64,000 bases of DNA from Promethearchaeota archaeon (GCA_016930515.1 JAFGGO010000027.1:1-64000); one strand, 5' to 3'; counted from the first letter of the stretch, positions 29,801-40,747 are shown. The notes: generated by a model not told the origin, from the letters alone. Numbers and translations: made by a program.

Positions 29801-30676
29801 TTACTTGAGTTGCTCGACATTATTAGCTATTGCTAATATTAATAATGACGCAATAATGAGTAATGGGGGAATAGTTGCTTCCATATGAGGCCACCCCATT
29901 GTATCAAAAACACCTTGAAAGATTCTTCCAGCGAAATATAGCAAGAAACCAAGTCCATTAAGAGCGTATGATTTTCTTAATACTCCAAAAGTCTTCCATG
30001 CTAAGTAGAAAAACATTAATGGAATAAGAAATACTAATAAAGGAGAAAAAACGAAATTATTTAGAAACCTTCCACCTGGTGTTTTTCCTATTAAATACGC
30101 AGATTGATCATACCCCATTTGATAAGCTATATTATAATCAGGGTCTAAAAATAATTCATTATTAAGCAAGAGAACGGAAATGCCAACAATAATAGGAATT
30201 AATATCAAAATTCCTCTCACGATTAACCTTCGCTTGTCGTTATTAAAAAAAACAACTAAATCTTGCTTAATTTTCGATTCTTCTTTGATTTCTCTCTCTT
30301 TATCAACAGGTGTGGGAAGCAACAAAATTCCTAATACTCCCATAGCAGAGGCAATTCCCATCCATGTGAAAAATGTGGCAAGTCTATAAACCGTTAACAA
30401 GAGTTCCCCGGTAACAGGCGATCCTATTGGATTTTCTACTGAAGCAGCTGGATCGGGAAGGAAAAAATAATAGAGCATGAAAAAGATCCTTCCTATAGCA
30501 AGAGCTAAAGTAACTCCCGCAAAATATATCCAATACATCTTTTTTGAAGTTCTAAACTTGAGTATAAAATAAAAAAACAACAATATATAATACCCAATAA
30601 CAATGAAATATAATCCTAATTCAATAGCGCCCCAATTTGTAAGTCCCATATCATAGCTAGGAATTGCATTTATCAT
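29801..30676 (-). CDS. Multi-TM membrane protein (about 7-8 TM)
   Basis: ORF 291 aa, hydrophobic helices separated by short charged loops. Confidence 0.65.
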   Translation of the reverse strand: MINAIPSYDMGLTNWGAIELGLYFIVIGYYILLFFYFILKFRTSKKMYWIYFAGVTLALAIGRIFFMLYYFFLPDPAASVENPIGSPVTGELLLTVYRLATFFTWMGIASAMGVLGILLLPTPVDKEREIKEESKIKQDLVVFFNNDKRRLIVRGILILIPIIVGISVLLLNNELFLDPDYNIAYQMGYDQSAYLIGKTPGGRFLNNFVFSPLLVFLIPLMFFYLAWKTFGVLRKSYALNGLGFLLYFAGRIFQGVFDTMGWPHMEATIPPLLIIASLLILAIANNVEQLK

Positions 30677-30811
30677 GTTTAAACACCATTAATAGATCTA
30701 ATTTTTATAGTTATAATTTATTATAAAACAATCTTATTTAATTCTTTAGATATCTCAAAATACAAATATCATTATTAATTTTTCTACTTATTAAAAAATA
30801 ATATCAAGCTC

Positions 30812-32302
30812 ATGATCGTTGAAGACAACATAGAAACGTTCAATTCCTTGATTAAGCGTCGAGGATTCATATGGGGGCCTTCCCCAGAGATATATGGTGG
30901 ATTAGCTGGGTTTTATTCTTATGGTCCGGCTGGAATGGAATTAAAAAATAATGTCCTTTCGAAATTTCGAAGCGAACTGAGGGCATTGGGTTTTGGAGAA
31001 GTAGAATGTCCAACAATCATGCCCGAGATCGTATGGCAAGCTTCAGGACATTTAGAGCGATTTATAGATCCCGTTCTCAAATGCGAAAAATGTAACACCT
31101 TGTATAGGGCAGATAAATACTTGCAGGAAATGCTCCCCGATACGATGATCGACGGGCTTTCGTTTGAAAAAATGGAAGAATTGATCCAAAAAAATGAATT
31201 AAAATGTCCTAAATGCGATTCCGAATTCAATAAAATAGAAGAATACAATTTAATGCTCAAGACATCGGTTGGAAACGATAAGATCGCTTATTTACGCCCC
31301 GAAACGGCCACCACAACCTATTTATTGTTTAACCTTTTAAACCAAGATGCAAGGAGACAATATCCAATTAAAGTGTTCCAATACGGTAAGGCATATCGAA
31401 ATGAAATATCTCCGAGGCAATTGGTTCTCAGGATGAGAGCATTCGACCAATTCGAATTGCAGCTTTTTATAGGAAAAGATCAGGAAATGAATTTTGAAGA
31501 TTACGAAGATATTAAAACGAGCAATATACCCCTAATCGATTGGAAAATGCAAGAAAAAAACATTGACATTCCTAAGATGACTTCGCTCGAAGAAGCACTA
31601 GAGAAAAAAATCCTAAAAAAACCCGCATACGCATATTGTCTTAATCTGGGGTATAATTTAACGATGCAATTAGGATTTCCAGAAACCGTAGTGCGTTTTA
31701 GACAACACTCTCCGGACGAAAGAGCTCATTACGCAGATGACGCGTGGGATTTGGAGGTCAATACGACGCAATTTGGATGGGTTGAAATCTGCGGTATTCA
31801 CGATAGAACCGATTACGACCTCAAGAGACATGGGGAATTTTCTGGGCAATCCTTTGAAATAAGCATGAATGAAGATCCTAAAGTTAAAGAGGTGCCTCAA
31901 ATTCTCGAAATTGCGTTTGGTATTGATAGAATTATTTATACCCTGCTTGAAAATACATTCAACGTCGAAGAGGGGAGGATCAACCTCAAATTAAATTGTT
32001 CAATGGCACCTAATACCGTGGCCGTCTTTCCCTTGGTAAAAAATAAGTCCGATATCTTAAAACTCGCAAGAGATGTTCACTTGAACCTGCTTAAACATCG
32101 AATCAAATCGTTTTTCGATTCAGCGGGATCGATTGGAAAAAGGTATAGAAGACAAGATGAGTTAGGCACACCATTTTGCCTAACGATCGATTACCAGTCA
32201 CTCGAAGATAACACGGTAACTTTTAGGGATCGCGATTCCATGCAACAAGTTAGGGTAAACATATCTGACCTTCCAGAACTCATTAGGAAAAAATGCAATT
32301 AA
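30812..32302 (+). CDS. glyS: Glycyl-tRNA synthetase (class II, archaeal/eukaryotic type)
   Basis: ORF 496 aa; GFIWGPSPEIYGGLAGFYSYGPAGMELKNN, KCEKCNTLYRADKYLQ, RPETATTTYLLFNL, AFGIDRIIYTLLE. Confidence 0.96.
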   Translation: MIVEDNIETFNSLIKRRGFIWGPSPEIYGGLAGFYSYGPAGMELKNNVLSKFRSELRALGFGEVECPTIMPEIVWQASGHLERFIDPVLKCEKCNTLYRADKYLQEMLPDTMIDGLSFEKMEELIQKNELKCPKCDSEFNKIEEYNLMLKTSVGNDKIAYLRPETATTTYLLFNLLNQDARRQYPIKVFQYGKAYRNEISPRQLVLRMRAFDQFELQLFIGKDQEMNFEDYEDIKTSNIPLIDWKMQEKNIDIPKMTSLEEALEKKILKKPAYAYCLNLGYNLTMQLGFPETVVRFRQHSPDERAHYADDAWDLEVNTTQFGWVEICGIHDRTDYDLKRHGEFSGQSFEISMNEDPKVKEVPQILEIAFGIDRIIYTLLENTFNVEEGRINLKLNCSMAPNTVAVFPLVKNKSDILKLARDVHLNLLKHRIKSFFDSAGSIGKRYRRQDELGTPFCLTIDYQSLEDNTVTFRDRDSMQQVRVNISDLPELIRKKCN

Positions 32303-32378
32303 AAAAAAAACTTATTTAATCAAGAAATCTTTTCATACTAAATTAAATTGCATATATATACACTAAAAGTTAGCACCA

Positions 32379-35084
32379 ATGAGTCAATTCAGGTTTTATC
32401 CTTCTAAAAAGATAACGAGAATAAATTCTCGTTTTTTACAAAAGATGGCTGGTCTTACAGTTGCTCTAATCGTTTTCGCAAGCATTTTTGCAGCTTCTAT
32501 TCCACGACCTATGAATAATACAATCTTAGATGAAGGTGTTGATGTCTACAAGCCACTCGATTTAGATACATCATTAATTCCCGCAAGTTATTTATTGTGT
32601 CCTTATACAACAAATATGAGCAAGGTGTACGATTTCTTCCAAGGGAACTTTAGAACTCCTCATTCAAATTTACTTTATTATAGGTCAGGAAACGAAGATG
32701 GTACTTCCTTCTACGAAGATATCACTTATTCCCTCGATAACTTGCTCTTTTATAAGACGCTTCCCAAATACGATGAAGAATACGATGAGGCAGATGTTCT
32801 TAATGCTTATATAAATCTATTAACCACGAACTTAAAATATGATAGCGGAAATGTTTTTATTCATTCGATAAATGGAACTACTGGTGAGATAGTTGATGGG
32901 GATCGATATTTGATGGATAACTTAATGCCCATCTTTTTATTGTTAGAAAATTACAATCCAAGCGTAAAAACATATATTGAAAACATAAACACCTTCCTCG
33001 GAACTGATCTTTGGGATGTAGGAAATTATGGGTATTATCACTCTAATTCCTCAACCTCGTCCAAGTTTGCGATAGACAATTTGTACGCTGTCTTAGCTAA
33101 CTTGTTGATTTATCGATCCTATTCAAGCCTCTCGCTCGGAACAAATGCTTACGAATCAGCAAATAAAACAATAGATAAGTTAATGGCTAATATGTGGGAT
33201 AATGATCCCGATGAAGAAGGATTTTTTATAGTTAATGACCAAGATTGGACCGATCTGGGGGGTTCTAACAACAATAAACAACTCGATGTGAACGCAGTTG
33301 GGATAATGGCGCTCGTGGATTATTACATGACAACTAACAAGAGTACTTACTTGGACAACGCAACTCTCCTATATAATAGAATTGATGCTAACTTATGGGT
33401 GTCGGGAGAAGGCTATTTAGATACTGCGGGAGCTGATTATTGGAATACACCTAGTAATATAACTATAAGTTCAGAATCAAACGCTCTCATGATGCAAGCT
33501 TGCTTGAAGCTTTTTGAAGCCACGGGTAACATGACTTATTACGACAAGGCTTACGAGCTATTTCAATGCTTCGAAACCAACTTTTACGACATTAATAACA
33601 ACGCTTACGATTTTATTTCTCCCTACTATGGAGGGAGCACCAATAAGAATATTACATCAAACTTGAGGGTTATTGAGGCTAACTTGAAAGCTTCTGATAT
33701 TTATTACTCGTTCGACCTAGAAGCGAACTATGACGAAGATCTGGAAGGCGTTCCTAACTTTATTTTAGAGGAAGACGCAATGAATATAACTTCTCGATTG
33801 AGCTATCAAGCATATCAGGGTAAGATCTATTACTCAAATATCCCTATAAATTATACTATTAGAGAATCTAATGATAATGGTATTGGATGGACAGTAATAA
33901 ACGAAACCAGCGGTATTACAAACGATTTAAATAAATCTCACGAATTATCATACGAAATTACCGAATCAATGCCCGTAAAAGAGAATTATTCCGTATTAAT
34001 ATATGTATACTCGGAAAAATATGTGCTTGAAACAACCGAGTTATTTTTTGATGTATCCTCTGGACTCGTGGTTGTTGGTTCAATAACTGGACTTGAGGAA
34101 ATTCTCTATCAAGGACCAACCTTGAATGTGACGATTGCCATTAACAATACCAGGAGGAACGACATAATTTTAAATACTACGCTCAATAGTGTTAATATAG
34201 AAAATCAATCAATATCAAATATTTTATTCTCGACAAGTAATCTTACTTACATTTCTTTCAATCTCACAACTAACGACAACGCAGCTCTTGGAGACGATGA
34301 TTTGATCTTCCAATTCAAAAAAGGTAGCGTTTTGTATTTTGAAAAACTCGTTCCTATTACAATTGGTGATTCGTTCAAATATTCACCCTTAATTTACAGT
34401 ATGAAGGTAGTAAATGGAGAATCGCTATATATAGCCTTTAACTTGATAAATTATTTACCGAAGGATCCTCAATCGATAAATCTTAGTTTCTCGGGAAATT
34501 CCATCGATCCATTCCTTGAAGAAATTACTTTAACAGCGTTAGAATCAAAACCCATAAATGTACAATTAAATGTTACAGGTGCCGATACTGAATATATCGT
34601 GATGAACCTTTCGAAAAACGATGTAGTGTATTATACAGAGACACTCGAAATTAAAATCGTACCATTGATAGAAATCGTTTCATGGTCTGCTCCAAGTTCA
34701 ACACCCCAATGGGAGCATTCCCGAATAATTTTACGATTAGTATATAACGGAAATAATCCAGAACGATATTCACTATCACTTATTGATCAAAATACAGATC
34801 AAGGAGTTGTAATCACCAAACTCCTTACCAAAGGAGAAAATAAGATCGAGGCGTCTATGGTGTCAACATTAAATCCTTACGAATATGGCGTGAAAAGTTA
34901 TCGCTTCGAATTGAAAGATAGCGAAGGAAACATAATAACTTCCAATTTTTTCGAAGTTACCATTGAATTATCAATGACCGCGTTGTTCTTGTGTTATATA
35001 TTACCTATCTCCATACCAATTGCGCTTATATTAATCTATAAGAATAAAGAATTAAAAAATAAACTATTAAGAAGATCAAAATGA
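32379..35084 (+). CDS. Secreted/membrane-anchored surface protein with (alpha/alpha)-toroid-like N-terminal part, Ig-like C-terminal region and C-terminal TM
   Basis: ORF 901 aa; N-terminal TM, helical hairpin repeats (DVNAVGIMALVDYYMTTNKSTYLDNATLLYNRID; NALMMQACLKLFEATGNMTYYDKAYELFQCFE), many N-X-S/T sequons, C-terminal TM ALFLCYILPISIPIALILIY + KNKELKNKLLRR. Confidence 0.75.
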   Translation: MSQFRFYPSKKITRINSRFLQKMAGLTVALIVFASIFAASIPRPMNNTILDEGVDVYKPLDLDTSLIPASYLLCPYTTNMSKVYDFFQGNFRTPHSNLLYYRSGNEDGTSFYEDITYSLDNLLFYKTLPKYDEEYDEADVLNAYINLLTTNLKYDSGNVFIHSINGTTGEIVDGDRYLMDNLMPIFLLLENYNPSVKTYIENINTFLGTDLWDVGNYGYYHSNSSTSSKFAIDNLYAVLANLLIYRSYSSLSLGTNAYESANKTIDKLMANMWDNDPDEEGFFIVNDQDWTDLGGSNNNKQLDVNAVGIMALVDYYMTTNKSTYLDNATLLYNRIDANLWVSGEGYLDTAGADYWNTPSNITISSESNALMMQACLKLFEATGNMTYYDKAYELFQCFETNFYDINNNAYDFISPYYGGSTNKNITSNLRVIEANLKASDIYYSFDLEANYDEDLEGVPNFILEEDAMNITSRLSYQAYQGKIYYSNIPINYTIRESNDNGIGWTVINETSGITNDLNKSHELSYEITESMPVKENYSVLIYVYSEKYVLETTELFFDVSSGLVVVGSITGLEEILYQGPTLNVTIAINNTRRNDIILNTTLNSVNIENQSISNILFSTSNLTYISFNLTTNDNAALGDDDLIFQFKKGSVLYFEKLVPITIGDSFKYSPLIYSMKVVNGESLYIAFNLINYLPKDPQSINLSFSGNSIDPFLEEITLTALESKPINVQLNVTGADTEYIVMNLSKNDVVYYTETLEIKIVPLIEIVSWSAPSSTPQWEHSRIILRLVYNGNNPERYSLSLIDQNTDQGVVITKLLTKGENKIEASMVSTLNPYEYGVKSYRFELKDSEGNIITSNFFEVTIELSMTALFLCYILPISIPIALILIYKNKELKNKLLRRSK

Positions 35085-36799
35085 CTAGAAACATCAAAAT
35101 TCGCAGTTTAAGCCTAATTTTTATCCTGGTTTTTAGTTTCTCTTTGGTTTGCTCGGTTTTATCCGTAAATCAAGCGAACAATGGATATAATAATAATGCA
35201 CTTGGACGAGATCTTGATTTAAAAGCTTCTTTTGGCGCTTTAGATCCAACTGACATTGAGATCAACGGTTCCGCTATTTACCGTCATTTCCAATGTTTAA
35301 ACATTTCGGTAAACACGACATCTATATGGGGTGCGACAGTAGATAATGTTGACATGGAAATAAGCTTCAGCAATGGTACGGTTTCTATATTTTCAATGGA
35401 TGATTTTATATCTGAAAATTATTATAGTGAGATATATTCTCCGGGAAGAAATGCTCCGCTTGGGATGCAAACGGTTCGCTTTTACGCAAAAAACGGTAGT
35501 ATCATTCTGAATGATGACAATACGACTAAATCGTTTTGGATAAAACCAAATTGCGAAGTAACTCTTGATTCTCCAGAAGGATATTACCTTGACGAGACCG
35601 TATCTGGACTTATCACGGCAATAAACGAGAGCATGTCAACTTACGATTGGAACTCGTGGAATGTGTCTATAATGGACGCTCAATTTTCAGAAAAATTTGC
35701 GTTGTCAGGTACGAGTCTAGAAGATTTTACTTTTCAAATTAATAATACTTATTTCACTGATTTTAACTCGTATTATTATGTTGCGGTTGAATTGAATAAA
35801 GACGACACCACTCAAAAAGCGATCTCGTATTTTACTTTCAAACTGCTTAATTACAATCCGGAAATAGATCCTTCAAGCATATCTATACCGGCAGAAATCC
35901 TGAGATCCAACAGTGATAACGCTAAAATCATCGTAAATGTTTCTGATTACGAAGAAAATCCTATATATTTAAATGTCTCAGTTGCATTCCAGCACGATCT
36001 TTTTACATCCGATTTAATTCCACTCCTTAATAACAACGGAAGTGGCGTGTTTGAAGGTGAATTTTCAATAGAATATGATCTTCCGATTGGAGATTATGTA
36101 GTTAATATAACAGCTAGAGACAGCTATGGTGGTATTGGTTGTTATGTATATTCAAGTTATTTATCAGTTTTAAACAACCCTCCCATAATAGAAACTTACT
36201 ACATTAACGGCGCTCCAGCTTCGAGCGGAATTTCAATTTATTATGGGACCGATATCGTATTCACGTTCAATATCTCTGATGTAGAAAGTGATCCTCTTTA
36301 TGTGAAAGTTGCGTTAGTAGATCCACACAATCACTGGGTTAATTCAACCTCAGAATACGCCGAAAACATGAAAATAATCGTAAGAACCACCGATTTAGTA
36401 ACTGGAATTTGGTATATATATATCTATGTAACGGATGCTGACGGAGCAGTTGTTAGTCTTACCGATGATTATGGAAATGCTCCTAGCTCTTTAACTATAG
36501 TTCCAGATTTATTAAGCGCAGTTTTGCCTTGGATTGCTTTAGTTGTTGGATTACTACTCGGTATTCTTGTTGGTTTTGGTATCGGATATTATAAAATTAA
36601 GTCTAAAAACGGAGAACCAAGAGTTAAAGGTACTCTAAAGAAGAAATTGATTTCTCAAAAAAGTACTAAAGATGTTTCTTCTGAAGTAATAGATGCTCAA
36701 GAACCTAAAAAAGACGAAGAGACAAAAAAGACAAAAACCGAGCCCCAAGAACCAGAACAACGTAAAACTCAACAAAGAAAGATAAAAAGAAAATTATAA
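35081..36799 (+). CDS. Type I membrane surface protein with Ig-like ectodomain and highly charged cytoplasmic tail
   Basis: ORF 572 aa; signal/TM, beta-rich ectodomain, TM LPWIALVVGLLLGILVGFGIGYY, K/E/Q/T-rich tail; ATGA overlap with the upstream gene. Confidence 0.72.
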   Translation: MTRNIKIRSLSLIFILVFSFSLVCSVLSVNQANNGYNNNALGRDLDLKASFGALDPTDIEINGSAIYRHFQCLNISVNTTSIWGATVDNVDMEISFSNGTVSIFSMDDFISENYYSEIYSPGRNAPLGMQTVRFYAKNGSIILNDDNTTKSFWIKPNCEVTLDSPEGYYLDETVSGLITAINESMSTYDWNSWNVSIMDAQFSEKFALSGTSLEDFTFQINNTYFTDFNSYYYVAVELNKDDTTQKAISYFTFKLLNYNPEIDPSSISIPAEILRSNSDNAKIIVNVSDYEENPIYLNVSVAFQHDLFTSDLIPLLNNNGSGVFEGEFSIEYDLPIGDYVVNITARDSYGGIGCYVYSSYLSVLNNPPIIETYYINGAPASSGISIYYGTDIVFTFNISDVESDPLYVKVALVDPHNHWVNSTSEYAENMKIIVRTTDLVTGIWYIYIYVTDADGAVVSLTDDYGNAPSSLTIVPDLLSAVLPWIALVVGLLLGILVGFGIGYYKIKSKNGEPRVKGTLKKKLISQKSTKDVSSEVIDAQEPKKDEETKKTKTEPQEPEQRKTQQRKIKRKL

Positions 36800-36835
36800 A
36801 AAAAAAATATCTTTACTTATTCTTTTTTTTAGCTT

Positions 36836-37750
36836 TTAACTTAATCCTAAGTCATGTAATTTATATTGGAACTTGCCCAATTTTCCCCCATAATTACCAG
36901 CAGAGATTCTTCTTACACCAGGTACTTTAACTGCGGCTTCGATTCCAAGTTTCATTGCTTTTTTTATCACGTCTTCCGTAGCACCATCTAAAATAATCTC
37001 GTAGACGCATTCATCGCCTTCTTTTAGTAAAGAGTTTTCAATCTTGCTCTTTAATGTTGGACAAAGAGGATCGTTTGTGGATGCCCCCAAGAAAGAGTAT
37101 TGGGATCCAACTTTAGAACCAGAACGAGCAATTCCTCCTGGAAAAGGAGCTATCACATTTTCTAGGTCCTTAATGGCTTCGATCGCCTTTTCGGCAGCTT
37201 CTAACCCAGAATCTTGGTCTTTTGATATAATAAGAAAATTACCTCCAGCAATTCCTTTCCCAGCTTTAGCAATGCTTTGTATGATAAATTCTCCATCCAT
37301 TACGGGGATTTTCCACGCCTCAAAAGGATAAACGCCTTCTAATTTTTCCTCGTACTTATCACCGAAATAACGCAAGTTTGCTCCTATCTTTGCTTCAAAC
37401 TCTTTCTCTGGTTCTAAAGAACCTTTTAAAGCGTCAAAACACGCCGTGGTAGGGCATGTGAGAACGCATTGTCCCAAGCGATTCATGAGGATAGTTCCAA
37501 CTTGTTTTTTGTCTTGAATGAAGAACATTACGATAACTCCTGGTCTCTTATCTGGGGTCTTATCCGCTGGAACCATCACATCAATGGCCGCTTCCGCATC
37601 GCAGTGGATTGTGGATGTACCATAACCAGTGGTTACCTGTGCCGCAATCCTTGCCCATTTTTCATTCTTGGCAGTGATTAAAATTCTAGCAAAAAATCCT
37701 CCAAAAGCCTCGCAATATGTATCTTCTATTTCTACTCCGTTTAATTCCAT
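36836..37750 (-). CDS. ftr: Formylmethanofuran--tetrahydromethanopterin N-formyltransferase
   Basis: ORF 304 aa; EIEDTYCEAFGGFFARILITA, GYGTSTIHCDAEAAID, FPGGIARSGSKVGSQYSFLGASTNDPLCPTL. Confidence 0.95.
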   Translation of the reverse strand: MELNGVEIEDTYCEAFGGFFARILITAKNEKWARIAAQVTTGYGTSTIHCDAEAAIDVMVPADKTPDKRPGVIVMFFIQDKKQVGTILMNRLGQCVLTCPTTACFDALKGSLEPEKEFEAKIGANLRYFGDKYEEKLEGVYPFEAWKIPVMDGEFIIQSIAKAGKGIAGGNFLIISKDQDSGLEAAEKAIEAIKDLENVIAPFPGGIARSGSKVGSQYSFLGASTNDPLCPTLKSKIENSLLKEGDECVYEIILDGATEDVIKKAMKLGIEAAVKVPGVRRISAGNYGGKLGKFQYKLHDLGLS

Positions 37751-37913
37751 TCTTACACACTTTTAATAATTGTTTATTGACAATAAAATGTAATTTTATG
37801 TCATTTCTAAATTCTCCTCATTTAAAAATGATTCTGATTTTGAACATTCGGGTTATAAACCTTAAAAAGTTTCGAAAATTTAGGAAGTTAACGATATAAA
37901 TTTGATATTTTAA

Positions 37914-38762
37914 TTGGTTAATATGAGCGAAGATAAAATTTTAAAAATCGGTATTTTAAAAAACGGAACTATCGGGTCATCCTTATTGCTCGCGTTTCTT
38001 TTGGATGAGAGGGCTGAAGGACAGCGTATAAGCGTCGTGGAAGTTACCTCGGGACCCAAGATGCACCCTCCAGAGGTTTGCACGACAGTAATGGAAAAAT
38101 TATTGGAAATGAAACCTGAGTTAATCATCATGTCAAGCCCAAATGCGGCTTTAAAGGGGCCTAAAGCATGTAGAGATATGGCCGGACACATACCAACAAT
38201 AGTTATTTCTGATGCGCCAGCAAAAAAGGCGGTTGATGAGATAAAGGAAAAGGGAATGGGATACATATTGGTTGACGCAGACTCGATGATTGGTGCCCGT
38301 CGTCCTTTCTTGGATCCTGTAGAAATGAGCATTTTTAATTCGGATTTGTTAAAAGTTCTAGCAATTTCGGGAGCTTTGAGTGTTATTGCATTTGAACTCA
38401 ACAAGGTAATCATGGACATGCTCGAAGGTAAAACTCCAACGCTTCCAGAAATAATTATCGATTCCAAAACTGCAGTCAAGGCTGCAGGATTCTCAAATCC
38501 TTACGCCGAGGCAAAGGTTATTGCCGCATACGAATTGGCTTCCTCTGTATCTAAAGTTACTGGCAAAGCATGTTTTCAATTAAAAGAAAGAGAGGATTAC
38601 ATGCCATTGCTAGCAGCCGCACACGAAATGATGAAAACTGCTGCAGAACTATGCGTACAAGCGAGAGAAATTGAGAAAAGCAACGACACGGTCCTTAGGA
38701 CGCCTCATCACGCGAAACAACACTTCCTCAAGAAGGTCAAGCTTCACGATAAAGAAGAGTGA
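37914..38762 (+). CDS. mtd: F420-dependent methylenetetrahydromethanopterin dehydrogenase
   Basis: ORF 282 aa; GTIGSSLLLAFLLDERA, VTSGPKMHPPEV, MIGARRPFLDPVEMSIFNSDLLKVLA, AAGFSNPYAEAK, AREIEKSNDTVLRTPH. Confidence 0.95.
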   Translation: MVNMSEDKILKIGILKNGTIGSSLLLAFLLDERAEGQRISVVEVTSGPKMHPPEVCTTVMEKLLEMKPELIIMSSPNAALKGPKACRDMAGHIPTIVISDAPAKKAVDEIKEKGMGYILVDADSMIGARRPFLDPVEMSIFNSDLLKVLAISGALSVIAFELNKVIMDMLEGKTPTLPEIIIDSKTAVKAAGFSNPYAEAKVIAAYELASSVSKVTGKACFQLKEREDYMPLLAAAHEMMKTAAELCVQAREIEKSNDTVLRTPHHAKQHFLKKVKLHDKEE

Positions 38763-38873
38763 AATTGTAGTATTACACCTTCTTTTTTGTATTTTTTTTA
38801 TTTTATTTTATTCAAAATATGATATATTAAACAATAATATAAAAAGGAAACAAGAATGATTAAGATATGAAAA

Positions 38874-39824
38874 TTAAATAGAGCTTCTCAAAAAGTCTTC
38901 AAGATTCTTGAGTTCTTCTCCATTCAAGGCGTTCATGACACCATTGAAAACTTCGGGTTTTTTATTTTTTGTAACGGCCATGATTACTCCAACATCTTCG
39001 AGTTGTTTGATAAGCACATAAGAATCGTCAGATTCGTAAACGATAGTTGATAACGAAAGAGGTGATGGATTCGTGTTTACGAGCAGCATGACTTTTGAAT
39101 AAATCTGATAAAGATTAGAGTCTAATGTTCCCATTTCCAATTTCATAAATTGTAGTGGTTTACTATCGAATTTTCCTATAGTTGAAGCGATGAGCAAGCC
39201 ATCTGGCTGGTTGAATAACATGTATTCTGAGAGCGATTCTGATTTCAATTCGTTTAACAAATGTCTTATCTTTCCTAATCTTTGCATGGATAATGTGTTT
39301 TTTTGAATCTCGTAATCTAAAATTTCAATTAGTCTGTGTTGGGCGCTCCCTTCCTTTACGGATACGGGAGTAAAAACAATCTTTTCTTTAATTTCTTTTT
39401 CCAAGTCTTTTGATAGAATCTCGTAGTAATCGTCTTCCCTAGAATTGTCCAAGTCAATCTTGTTCAATAATACATATATCTTATCTACATGGGGGCTAAA
39501 TTCCCATACATACGTGTGAAATTTATCGAAGATATCTTTTACATTAGCCTCTGGAGCAGCAGTATCCACCATAAATATTGCCGTGGTAATCTCTGAAAAG
39601 ATCAACTCGCGTTGGGATTCAGAAAAATACCTTTCCATGTAGCGTTCTTGCCCTCCAGCGTCCCAAATGTTTAACTCCATGATACCTCGAAAGATAAAAT
39701 TTTCTCGAGAAACGCCTTTGGTCGGCTTGAGGTTTATGACTTTCATGAAATTATATCCGAGACAAGTTGTTCTCATCAAGCTTGTTTTTCCCGCGTTTTG
39801 AGGACCAAAAATGAGAATTTTCAC
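38874..39824 (-). CDS. Rag/Gtr-like small GTPase with C-terminal roadblock/longin-like domain
   Basis: ORF 316 aa; G1 GPQNAGKTS, G3 WDAGGQE, G4 NKID; 'MERYFSESQRELIFSEITTAIFMVDTAA...HVDKIYVLLNKIDLD' resembles Gtr1/RagA; C-terminal LFNQPDGLLIASTIGKF... roadblock/longin-like. Confidence 0.82.
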   Translation of the reverse strand: MKILIFGPQNAGKTSLMRTTCLGYNFMKVINLKPTKGVSRENFIFRGIMELNIWDAGGQERYMERYFSESQRELIFSEITTAIFMVDTAAPEANVKDIFDKFHTYVWEFSPHVDKIYVLLNKIDLDNSREDDYYEILSKDLEKEIKEKIVFTPVSVKEGSAQHRLIEILDYEIQKNTLSMQRLGKIRHLLNELKSESLSEYMLFNQPDGLLIASTIGKFDSKPLQFMKLEMGTLDSNLYQIYSKVMLLVNTNPSPLSLSTIVYESDDSYVLIKQLEDVGVIMAVTKNKKPEVFNGVMNALNGEELKNLEDFLRSSI

Positions 39825-40189
39825 GATCTGATACCTCCTTGACTAATGGTTGTTTTAAAGGTCATTTTTTTTAAGTATTGTGCGTGATGGTTTATAAATT
39901 TCATAATCAAGCGTGAATTATGTTTTAATATTTTCAGAATTATATTCCTTTTTTTAAAATATTATACTAATTTTTGCTATTTAATATTTTTCTTTTTTTC
40001 GCCTTCTTTTCTTTTTATTTTATAAATACTCACTTGAATCGCATATGAAATCTCATTTAGAACTAGATAAACTCATTTTTCCCTCTAATTCTATCAATAG
40101 TTGAAATGTTTTAAGGATTGATAAAAACTCGAGGGACAAGAGCGATTGAAATAAATATAATTAAATATTTTGTTTTTTAAGTATTCAAA

Positions 40190-40747
40190 ATGCACGATAA
40201 AAAAACGAGAATGAGAAAAATGGATCTTTTAAAATACATACGCAATGTACCTAATTGGCCAAAAGAAGGAATTCAATTCAAGGATATAACGACATTATGC
40301 GTGGCACCCGAAGCTTTTAAAGAGGCTTGCGATCGATTAGTTACACATTACAAGGGAAAGGGAATCACTAAAGTTGCGGCGATTGAAGCGAGAGGATATG
40401 TCTTTGGATCAGTCATCGCCTATTTAATAAACGCAGGTTTCGTACTTGTCAGAAAGCCAGGAAAACTGCCCGCCGACACAATACAAGAAACTTACGAGCT
40501 TGAATATGGAACTGATACCATCGAGATGCACAAGGGCTCGATCAAAGAGGGTGAAAAAGTCCTCATTATAGACGACTTATTAGCAACTGGTGGAACCGCA
40601 AAAGCTGCAGCAAATTTGGTTGAAAAAGCTGGAGGTGTCGTTGCAGGAATCGGGTTCGTGATTGAGCTCACGGGGAGCTTACGCGGGCGGGAAAAACTTG
40701 AAGGATACGAAATATTTTCGTTATTAGATATCTCTGTAGAAGAGTAA
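40190..40747 (+). CDS. apt: Adenine phosphoribosyltransferase
   Basis: ORF 185 aa; YIRNVPNWPKEGIQFKDITTL, IEARGYVFGSVIAY, LVRKPGKLPADTI, VLIIDDLLATGGTAKAA. Confidence 0.94.
   Translation: MHDKKTRMRKMDLLKYIRNVPNWPKEGIQFKDITTLCVAPEAFKEACDRLVTHYKGKGITKVAAIEARGYVFGSVIAYLINAGFVLVRKPGKLPADTIQETYELEYGTDTIEMHKGSIKEGEKVLIIDDLLATGGTAKAAANLVEKAGGVVAGIGFVIELTGSLRGREKLEGYEIFSLLDISVEE

Noticed and set aside
37910-38479. Minus-strand ORF (189 aa) antisense to mtd
   Set aside because: The + strand encodes an unambiguous Mtd; the reverse ORF is an overlap artefact.
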